Of a stretch of 64,000 nucleotides of DNA, positions 47,068 to 57,800 are shown piece after piece (the first letter of the stretch is position 1; each line of letters opens with the position of its first letter). The DNA is taken from positions 1,798,051-1,862,050 of the forward strand of contig OZ025274.1 of NCBI GenBank assembly GCA_964019165.1, given 5' to 3'. The notes beneath the pieces are model-generated. The model did not search any database. It was not told where the DNA came from and saw only the letters and a list, made by a program, of their open reading frames with translations. This DNA is from Mastigias papua (taxonomy: Eukaryota; Cnidaria; Scyphozoa; Rhizostomeae; Mastigiidae). Both the position numbers and the translations under genes were made by a program.

Positions 47068-48836
47068 CTACCAAATCTTGTTGCCTTTAGAAAATGTATA
47101 AATATAATGATAAATGATGTTTGTAGCGCTCAGTATACTTCATAAATTGATCCATGAGAGGGATTTTCCTTGCAGCGTGTCTGAAATTATACTGAAATGG
47201 CTCTGAGAGCCACCGAAGATTTACTTCCCTGACCGGCAATAGCTAAAAGGGCAAAACAATGTCGGGCAAAGTGGCAGCGGCTACGGCTTAAGCCTCTAGG
47301 AGGGCAGTGCAGGACTTCTCATTGGACCGAAACTTGCAACAACGGGGTTCATAATGGGAGGAGTTTCCTTTTGCTAACGTCACAGACATTTGTCAACAAG
47401 GCAGAGCTAATCTATGCGTCTATATTATGTGCTTTTGCATGCATGCGGTTACGAAATGTTGTGATAAAGTCAACAAAAATGGACGATAATTCGCCGACTC
47501 GCGACTTCAATTTTATTTCGTGCTCACACCATTACACCAATGGTTTGCCACTCAAAGTTCACCATACTTGCGCACGCAACGCTGATCCATTCATCTTAAG
47601 GTGAAAACCACCCTTAACAAGGTGCATGCACCAAATTCTCGTTCCGTAACAAGGCATCTTGTAACATTATTATTACTGGGCCATTGGACCAGTGGGCCCC
47701 TTGAGTGGGCCCTTCTCCTGGTCCAGCAAACAAGAGATATTTAAGGTTTTGCCCTACTGGTTCGGGCCCTGCTTGAAAATTTCACTTTTCTTTGTAAAAC
47801 TGAAAAAGGATGCAAAGTCGATCATTTAGTGGGCTGGACACCAGAGCTAGGCCCTATTTCATAACTTCTCTTTGGGCATACTATCTGTACCTGGCAGTGA
47901 AGCGACTGGGTACCTTATATGGGCTTGGGCAACTAGTTAGAATTCCTTACTTACAAGGTGCCCGGTTCCCTACCCTCACAGTCTGATAAGGGTGGCTCTC
48001 AAGATTACCATTTGTTTGCGCAGAACTCTTTAGTGTTTTCTTTGAGATAACTAATATTAGAAAAAACGGATAAACTCCAGACACTTCTTTAGCACACAAA
48101 GCGCCTCATTAAACGACTAATAGAGAGAAGCAATTTTTATTGATGGGCAAATGAAAGCGGGCGCGTTTGAATAAAATTCAGCGGTGATCATTACACCACA
48201 ACATTGATATTGAGCGAATAAACATGCAAATATTCTACTTGGAACATCAAGGATAAGGCCCAGTTTTATGCGAAAGGGAAAGGGAAAGTGTGTCACTTAC
48301 CCAACTTACCATCATGAAACTGCTCATGGCACACACAGGGCAATATACTGAAATATTTGGCACAAGGCTGGGGGAGAGTGTTGTTACTAACTGGGCTGAG
48401 ACAATGGTGTAATGGATCTGATGTGATCAAATTTGGTAAAGCTATGTTGCTATTTTACTGGCTATTTAACTGTCTTTGTGGCTTCAGCTGGCTTCAAAAA
48501 AGACATTCACAAAAGATCTGCAAACGCTGTGTTCAGAGACACTTTGAAAGAGCCACCTATGAAGAAAACCTTGCTACAAAATTGTACAGGTGACTCCAGA
48601 CATACCTGTCACAAAAGTCCATAAATCATTGATTTCATTTGAGGGAAATCAATAATCAAAAATCAACCAAAATAGGGGATTAGCTAACTGTGTCTCCAAT
48701 GATTTTAAAAACTCTCCAGCTTCGGCAAAGGTACATAATAATAAGAACAGGTATACGCTGGGCCGCACATAGGAGTGTAAGACAAACAATTTGCAGATGA
48801 AATGGGCAAAGCTTCCATGATTAACCCATGGTGGAC
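47068..48836. other. Intergenic region, nothing firm
   Basis: No supported gene. Near 47,690-47,750 the pieces GGACCAGTGGGCCC and GTGGGCCCTTCTCCTGGTCC could pair as a small imperfect hairpin. Confidence 0.5.
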
Positions 48837-49076
48837 CGATGGATGGATGGATGGATGGATGGATGGATGGATGGATGGATGGATGGATGGATGGATGGAT
48901 GGATGGATGGATGGATGGATGGATGGATGGATGGATGGATGGATGGATGGATGGATGGATGGATGGATGGATGGATGGATGGAGATGGAGGGATGGGATG
49001 GATGGGTGAATAGATGGGTGGATGGATGGGTGGGTGGATGGGTGGATGGATGGGTGGATGGATGGGGTGGATGGAT
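48837..49076 (+). repeat. GGAT tetranucleotide microsatellite
   Basis: Pure GGAT units run from about 48,838 to 48,980, then decay into GGGTGGAT-type variants to about 49,076. The plus-strand WMDG and minus-strand HPSI frames are translations of the repeat. Confidence 0.97.
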
Positions 49077-51407
49077 CATCATCTATCAGATGGACTGATG
49101 AATGGATGCATGGATGGATCAGTTGATATATAGATGAATAAACACACAGACAGACAGAAAGATATATTGAGCAAATAAGTGTGCGTGGTAGCCCATAATT
49201 TGCTCTACCAACGGCATTAATGCTCCTATTTCATTCTCGACAAACTAAAGATTTTTGCCAAAAGTAAACTGAGGAAATCAACTTCAATTTTTTAGTGGAA
49301 CAAGTAGCTCTGAGTATTATGAAGAGACCATTGAATTCGACGATGAAGCATAGGAAGGGATTCGGCAGAAGGAAATTCGATGGGGGAGATAAAGAGGTAT
49401 GCGGTCGATTTAGATATTTGGCATTTCCGCGACATTCAATGTATGGTCACAGTGTCTTGAAATGCGCTCAAACGTATTAGTGCTTACTAACAGTTGTGTA
49501 GTGTCTGCTCTTAACTTTAGCTTTCTCCAGTGGCGGGGGGGGGGGGAAAGCAGCCACCACAGACTAGGGATCTCACCCATTTGCGACCACACCCTTTAGT
49601 AAGCATAAAGCAAAATATGCAACTAAAAGTGTAAACGGTAATGATATAGCATAACAAGAACATATTTTCTTGCAAGACATTCCCCATCTCTTTAGACACT
49701 ATCTCCTTCAATTCGGACGACATACAAAATGAACCCGGAGAAAACTGAGGGGGTGACCCCACGTCCCCCATTGGCAACATCACTGGTTTCTCTGCTATTT
49801 TCATATTCAGTTAGAACTGCCTTCTGCCCTTTTATCAAATATACTAGGTGCTGGCCAACAAAGTGCAAACAATTATTAGAGACCCTTTATAAGGAACGTA
49901 CATTTAGAAAGTCCACATATTAAAGGAAATACTGACAATGCAAACACATTACTGACGGCTGTGCAAAAAGCATGGGGTGTGGGGGTATCACATTCCACAC
50001 GCCCTGCTGTAGCAAGTCCCTGGTGCTGCCAATGCAAGATGCAAAAATCTGCCAATATAAAATGTACACATATACCGTAGGTCAGTGAACAAATTCCTTC
50101 ACAATGTGACCGGTGTGTTCCTATATCAATAGGTCGCAAGTACGTGTGAGAAAAAATCATGTTGTTACCATAGAAATCAATAGCAATGCTCTGCGCCAAA
50201 TTGTGAAGATAGTAGATTTCTACAATAAAAGACCATCTCTCGCGCTTCTTTATCTAAGGCAAATGCCTCTCAAACAAATATTTTTTTAAACTACTCACAT
50301 TCAACTTCCTCTGAATTGAACGGTAGGGCTAGAAATTTCCTGTTCGACAGCTATAGTTCCAAGGCCTACGACATAAGTGCATGTGTAGATCTACTGAAAA
50401 TAGAGTTCAATTTTGAAACAACTTGCAAAAATGGATAGAATAAATCAACTCGATCAAGGAAAATAATTGAAAAGTATTACCTTCAGATGCAAAATTTCTC
50501 TTCTGTCTCATTGATTCATGAACGATCGATCGTAAAACTCCTCAAATACAGAGGCTTACCTCTTTACGCCAGATGCTGTTGAAATTCGACTACTCAAACG
50601 ATATATCGAATTGTCGAATTATTTGGGCAACTGAAATCTGTTCGAGGTAGCGAATTTTCGAGTCATCAGGCAATAGAGTTAAACTGTTATTGAAAAGAGA
50701 TTGTGTGAAAGGACAACGTATATTTTTGGTCCCTTACTAGCATGATGGAACACTGCTAGGTGCAATGAGACACCAAGCACTAGGAAATCTAGTGATTAAC
50801 GTAGAAATTTAAATGCTCAAATCATTTCAGACATCTTAACAGGGTGTGTGCACTTATCAAAGAAAGATGAAATATTCAATGAGAAATTATACTACACAGT
50901 TTTCTTCATAAGAGTACCTAATTTTTGCTGAGACTCAATATTCTTAAACCATTTTGATTTTGAGCCTAAGAATATTCTTAAATTATTTTCGCGATTTTGA
51001 GCATTGATTCTCGTAAAGATTAAGTCCTTTAATAAAAAGTGTGTAACTGAAACTCTCTTAAAAGTTGCTGAGTTGCATTCTAGTGTACCGAGTTCCAGAC
51101 AGGATAAGTGAAGCTCAAGTTGTTTTCTAAAACACACTCAAATCAGCAAAAAATCTAATCCATACTTCAAAGAATTTGAGCCTTGATATTCTTGTAGACT
51201 ATATTACTATCAAAAAGAGTGTATTGTATGAAAGACACAAAGAAGAAATAATACCCCAAACATTAAGATCGGACAAAAAGATTCTGTTTACGATAGTATA
51301 ATCTGAAACATACATGTAGTGTGTTATCAAAAAGGAAACAGAACAATTGACCGATCTCATCCTGAACCTTCTTAGTTCTAAAAATACAAAGCTAATCAAA
51401 TGATATA
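49077..51407. other. Intergenic region downstream of the TRMT2A-like gene
   Basis: No supported gene. It holds a 13-base G run near 49,536 and, at 49,620-49,940, a stretch that shares CTTTATAAGGAAC and TACATNTAGAA with 45,700-45,740. The end nearest 51,408 should contain the 3' UTR of the minus-strand methyltransferase gene; I could not place its poly(A) signal. Confidence 0.5.
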
Positions 51408-51690
51408 CTAGTCCGGATGATTGAGAGTGTTTGCCTGGTTTTCTTCGTGATTGGCTACAGATTCTGTTCCACTAAAAGTATTCTGACAATCAATTACCAG
51501 GTTCGGATTGGTTTCATTTGAGGAAGTTTCGGAAATTTCGTTACCGGCATCCTGACTTGTACCATTGCCATCGTTATTCATTCGCTCCATCAACAAAACT
51601 ACCTCACAGAGTCTAGTATGTGGAAATAAATCCATGGGAACGGCACGGACCAATCTGTATGGAGCACCTTTGTTTCGATTTGTTGTTGGT
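51408..51690 (-). CDS. TRMT2A: TRMT2A-like gene, last exon
   Basis: A 283-bp exon, acceptor CAGTTTATGTAG, ending in TAG. It encodes PTTNRNKGAPYRLVRAVPMD, then LFPHTRLCEVVLLMER with the conserved Glu that acts as base, then about 57 residues of polar, Asn/Ser/Glu-rich tail not seen in the core family. Next to FLE from the previous exon the join is a few residues shorter than in human TRMT2A. Confidence 0.92.
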
Positions 51691-51759
51691 CTACATAAAC
51701 TGGTACAAGAATAAAAACGAGACAAAATCAATCGAATGGAATCAAATGGATAGGGATGG

Positions 51760-51840
<81 letters not shown>

Positions 51841-54800
51841 TATCATCATCATCAGCAGTATTACTTTACGTAATGTAGGTTATGATTGAAATGAAAAGTA
51901 CCTAAATTACAGCAAGGCCAACTGAGCAAGAATTTACAAATTCTTCCCTTTAATAAATCAAAATGTATAAATGCATTTACAAGATAAAAAGATAATAAAT
52001 ATGTGAAAGCATGAAAGATAAAAACGATTATCCTGCTAGAAACCTAACTTCCGGTGTAGAGCTAAATTTGTATAGGGAGGTCTTCCTAGTATGAAGGGTG
52101 TACCAAACCAAAGGTTCTACGAAACCACACCCTTCATAGTTTTGGAAAATTTACAGACGCACCAAATACTTTGTTGCAAACAGGTGGAACAACGATGTAC
52201 TAGAAATAATGGAAAGAACAGCTGTAGTCTGTCCCATTCGCACCTATCTCAATGTTCTGATTCATGCATGACTATTAACCAGAAAAAAGAGAAGGGGGGC
52301 CAACCCTTCTTTGAAAATTACAAGAGAGCTGAGCCCTCCCGAGCACCTACTTCTATAGCCGAATTTAGGGGGGAGAAATAAAATCTATTAGTTAATAATG
52401 GATATTGCAGTTGTCATAAAACTCAATCAAAATAATGTACTGAGGAACAAATTGATTATTTTCAAGTTCCTTTTGGTGGTGGACTAAAATTCCCCACGAC
52501 TTACTAAATATTTCTTTTATATGCTCATAATCAATTTACAATACAACATAAAGCAAACATGCCACAGGGAGTATGGAACTACATACCAACGCTGTGGCAC
52601 TTAACAATTAACTTAACTTGAAGTCAGTCTCAGAATGGGTTTCAGGCAAAACAGAGTAAAGAATTCATAAGTTGGGCTATGCATGAGTAATGCACAGCTT
52701 TAGATAGGTTACTAAATATTGTCCCCATATGACAAGGATAGCTAATAATTGCTTTCTAAACTTCTCGCGTTGGAATTGTTTTGAAACAGATAAGGTATCT
52801 AGCCATCTTAATTGTCAAGCAAACAGGATAGGGGAAAGTGAAACCACAGAAAAAAACCCGAAGTGTTAGTCATGCACACGCACAAACATGCGTAAATTTT
52901 GAAAACATAACATTTTCATGGTTATGATGTTCATATGTACATTACTTTCCTAAACTTGAAAAAGCTATATTTTTCACATGCTTGGAATTCCATGAGCTTT
53001 ATTGAAGCTTTTTCTCTAATGATCTGTGAATAGGTCGGGCAAAGTGGATGTTTGCTTTGCCAATACACTATTTGTCCCTTTGTACGAAAACAAATACACC
53101 TCAAGATAACATCATCTCTATTACAGAGGAAATCTAATTAAAAAATGCGTAAGACGTGTGTTCATCAATCGGCATTGATCGTTGAACACCATCGGCAATG
53201 GACCTCCTGGGAATAAATATTGCTACTTGTGGAAGGTCCAAATAATCGAAAAGGAAAGATTTGATTATACATCGTGGTGAAAAAATACCAAGTTTGAAAA
53301 ATCATAAACTCGCATACAAGATGAGTTTCGCGTGTGTGTAGGGAAAAAGGCATAATGATTACTAATAGTGGGGTATATGTCTATTAATAAATGAATTAAC
53401 TTACTCGAGGAAATTTGCAGAAGCTTGTTTAGCGTCACAGGAAACGAAAATCAGTCTCTTAATTACCAGACATCTCCGAAGCGCAAGGATTACCTTTTTG
53501 TCTACAACGTAAGCATAGAAAGTCTATGAAAATTGAAGGAAACAGCAACTGCTAGATACAGTCTGTTATCAATACTCAAGCCTTACCGCAAGCCACTCCA
53601 TGGCAAAAGTGAATGGACAAAAGAAAAATTTACAACCCCTTACGCAGGCCGGCCCTGGGTGGATCGACAACAGCAACAACATTGGTATTCCTTGGAAGTC
53701 GATTAGTTATTGTGGGAAGTACATCCTCAGCTTTTCCACAAATGAATTCAGCGTTGGCGATATCTGTTGATGCAACAATAAACGAATGATTAAAACGAAG
53801 AGAAATCAAGGCCTGTAATAAGTGTGAATCTAAATCACTTAGTAAAGTTGTATATCCAAACTGTGGATCAGTAATTGGGAAAAGTGTGGACTTGAAATTA
53901 GAACATATACACTTGTTGAAGATTGGTTTCGTATCAAAACTTTCACATATGAACATGTCTGCTAATGACATAGGCTAAAGACAGCATTATGACCTATCAA
54001 TTTTTCTCGTAGATTACTCGCTCTTCTATGCTATCGAGCTATATTGGTCAGGATGCTTATCTCGTTTTGTAGACCCTTGTCGTATTAGTTTGGCTTCGTT
54101 CAGTCCTTCAAAGTTATTTCTAAATAACTTTTTTTACTTCCGAGTAAGATGCATCCTTCATAAAATAATGGACAACGCATTGCATCGCTTTTACCGTGAC
54201 TGGACCAACTTCGATCCAAAAGAAAGCTGACAAAACACAATTGTTGGAAAGTTGAGACTCTGATATGGATATTGTTTGATGTATGAAGTAGTTTAGGCTC
54301 TGAAGAAAACGAGAAAGTACGACAACAGTAAAAGTTCAAATTGATAGGTATAACGATGCTAACACAAAAACCATGAGACGCTTAAGTGATTGATGAAAGC
54401 GTTCCATTTGGCAGTATATCATAACATTTCACAAATTTTGGTTCCTACTTTCTTGGGAAAGTAAACCAGAATCCAAATAACATAGTGTCTATACAAACTA
54501 TGAACAAGTTCTTCGGCAACAGTCACACATATACTCCATTTTAATAAAGTTGAAAAATAAAACTAGTATACCATTCAGCTTAGCATTTTCTTTTGCATCA
54601 TCAATGGCCTGTTGACATAGCTCAATACCAATAACCTTCTTTGCACCAGCCTGCATGAAGTTGTAACGTCAAAGTTCATGAAAGAGTATCACCAACAAAG
54701 AAGACTGTACCCTAGAGTTATTTCAATCTCTGTAGAAATGCTCCAATAATACCAAAGAATTGCAGAGATACAATGTGGCAAAATTAAAAGGAAATTTATC

Positions 54801-57800
54801 ACAGAGAAAGCTATTCATATCTCAGCTAAAATGTTCTTTTTTGTTGTTCATGGGTGTTGTTGTTGGAGTTAGAGGAAGAGGCGGTCTTTTCAAAGGAGAT
54901 ATGTATGATTATGTATATACTCAGTTGTCCGTTGTCTATTTCGTGTGTTAGTTCAAGGCAATGAGCACAAAAAATAGCTAAATACCTTTGCCAAAGACAA
55001 TCCGATCGTTCCAGTTCCACAGCAGATATCTGATAATAGAAAAAACCCGTAAATCAAGCGAACTGAATTCCTTGTTAGCTACAGCGACTCTCAAACATGC
55101 ATATCTGCGACACGGGTCGTCGTGAAAGTAAACAATAGCTCTGTAAGAGCTAGTAAGCTGCTTGGAAAGTGCATCGTAGCTTAATATAAATTGTGCAATT
55201 TACCACAACACCATTGCATAGAATAAGCTTAATGATGCGATTATGAATGGACTCTAGAACCTTGGAAGCTTGAACACTAAACCACCGCCTCTCGTCAACC
55301 TTTGAAATACTTCTGTAACAAGTAAACAGTAGGGCACATGTCTAATATCAAATAAAGAGCCTACCAGTCTCAAAAATCAACCTTTTGTTATGAAACCAAA
55401 GGGGAATATTTTCATATATAGAAATCACATTCGAATGCACTTACGAAAAGGAACCATATGAAAATACCTGGAAAAATGACCCCCTATATTGATGGAATTT
55501 TTACCTAAAACAGTAGTATCATCATCTGTTATGCCACACCAATCTCTGACTTTTGAGTATAGTAGCTCAGCGGCAAGCGTATTGACTGATGAGAAATAAT
55601 TCAACATAATATGATATTGATGTTGCGTCATAGATAGCGTACAACAAAATCCCGCGTAAAGAACCTCCCTTTTATAGGCTAAAAAGGCTCTTGTAGAAGA
55701 TATATGAATAAATAAGTCTAAGGTAGTAGTTCAAGATAAAAAATCTGTCCTGCTTAGTGAGCATTGAGAAATTGTCTTTTTCTCTTGAAAGAAAGCTCAC
55801 AGTTTCCTTGATGCAGCTTTCAAGGTCAGTATTTCATATCTTGTGTATAGGAATCAGAATGATTCTACGGTACAGGTTCTTAAAGGCTGTAATTCTTTTA
55901 TGCGGAGTTTACTGTACAAATGAGATAAGAATTCCTGCTCGAATGTCAAAATTGTCAGGTAATAGCGTGTTGCTGTATATGAAACATACCTTAAAATTGA
56001 ACAGCGCGCCAAATTGTTTACAATAAAGAAATTTTTTAAAAAGAGACATGTGCAAACATTGTTCCTTTTCAGAGGGCAAAGTAAGAATGCTTGAGTCTGT
56101 GTTACGCTACGATGATACACAGGCAGACAGGCACTGCAGAAACATAACAGTCTTTTGGTACTACAGAACTTCACCACAGCACGAAAAAGCGGCACCATGT
56201 TTTAGGCATATTGAAAAGCTTTTTTCGTCCGACACTCGTCAGAGAATGAAACATCGTCACCTTTCGGTCGCTATCCGATGCCTCATACTCTGACGAGTGT
56301 CGGACGAAAGAGACTTTTCAGTATGTCTAAAACATGGCGTCGCTTTTTCGTGCTGTAGAAAAACATAACAATGGGATACAACGAATAAAAGAGGAAATAC
56401 ATAGAAATTAGACAAAAGATGTTGAGCTTGCATGAAAATTTGAGTTTTATATGAACGCATCGATTTTCTTAAGCCTCAAAACATGACTATCGAACTTTCT
56501 TACTAACATTTTGAACAGTTGGGCACGACTTTCTAATGAGCCATTTTCTTATCGAAAAACTATGTAGGCATCCTTTCCAGAAGTCAAAGAAAAGGACACA
56601 TTTTCTGATTTCGATCCTTGAGGGCTCCAAACAAAGTTGATGGTAATGAGGCATTTGAAAACCTAATGTCATCAAAATTGTCTACCCTTGGATCAATACA
56701 TTGATCACAGTGAAAGATAAGACGTGCCAAATCTGCACAAAGCACGATATGACATTCCGAAAAGCTTGCAATAAACTTCCTTTTTCTTCACCGGGAATAG
56801 TTCCAAAAAATTTACATGGAGCTTAGTTCGATGCAATACCCGCTAGAAGTGTGCAGCTGCGTGGGAGCAGGCTATATTACCAGCCTGTAAACTCTGTCTT
56901 ATACGTGGCGAATTCTCAAAGCCGCAACAAAGAAGAAATTGTGAAGAAATTAATTAACAGTCCGTGTTGACCGGCAGAGACACAGTATAAATGGTATGAT
57001 GAAAACATTTTAACAGGCTAGCTTATAATGTAATAATAGAATTTAAGTTTACGTCATCTTGTTGGAAACCAGTAACGCTAATCGATAAAAATAGTTGAAT
57101 TACGTCCCATAAATAAATTAAATCAAAGGAAAAGGAATGTAGGTAAGCCTTACTTTGGAAAAAGGCGTCTGGTGATATTTGAAACTTCATTCCCATTATA
57201 TTCTCATGAATTACCTTGAGATACAAAACGGAAAATCAAAGCCTATAAATGAATGGCAGAATCTGCGACATTTGCCATGGGCAGATGAAATAAATACAAT
57301 TTAGAAAAGTGAAGATTTAAGTTTTTATTATTTTCACCTATTAGAAGTGTATCCTGTGAGTCTCTTTCTCAAAAGTCTAAATGCAATTCTAGGATTCAGA
57401 TTGAAGCCATTTTGACACGCCAGATCACTTACAGTGTAGGAAAATTGCTTTACAGTCTATGAGGGAGCTTAAGATAGACTGCATAATTTGAACTGCTTAC
57501 TCAGATCACTTTTTTATAGAAACTCTAATGTGAAGGAGACGACAAAGAGGCAGGGATGTCAGGCCGGTCTTTGACAATGATCCTAAATTACAGCGCATTT
57601 GACACTCCTCAACATTCCAGCGGATAACAAGATTTGAGTCTGTGAGCAGATAGAAGTTAGGCCAATAGATCTACCATAGGAATTTGGAATTAAACCAAAG
57701 CAGTTGGTAACACTTATGAGAACTGAGAAAAGGTCAGCTGTACAACGCTACCTTACTTCCAGCTATGTGCTCATATCTTCCACTATTGGCTTCACCAGAT

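Noticed and set aside
48705..49098. Frames of WMDG (plus) and HPSI (minus)
   Set aside because: They are translations of the GGAT microsatellite.
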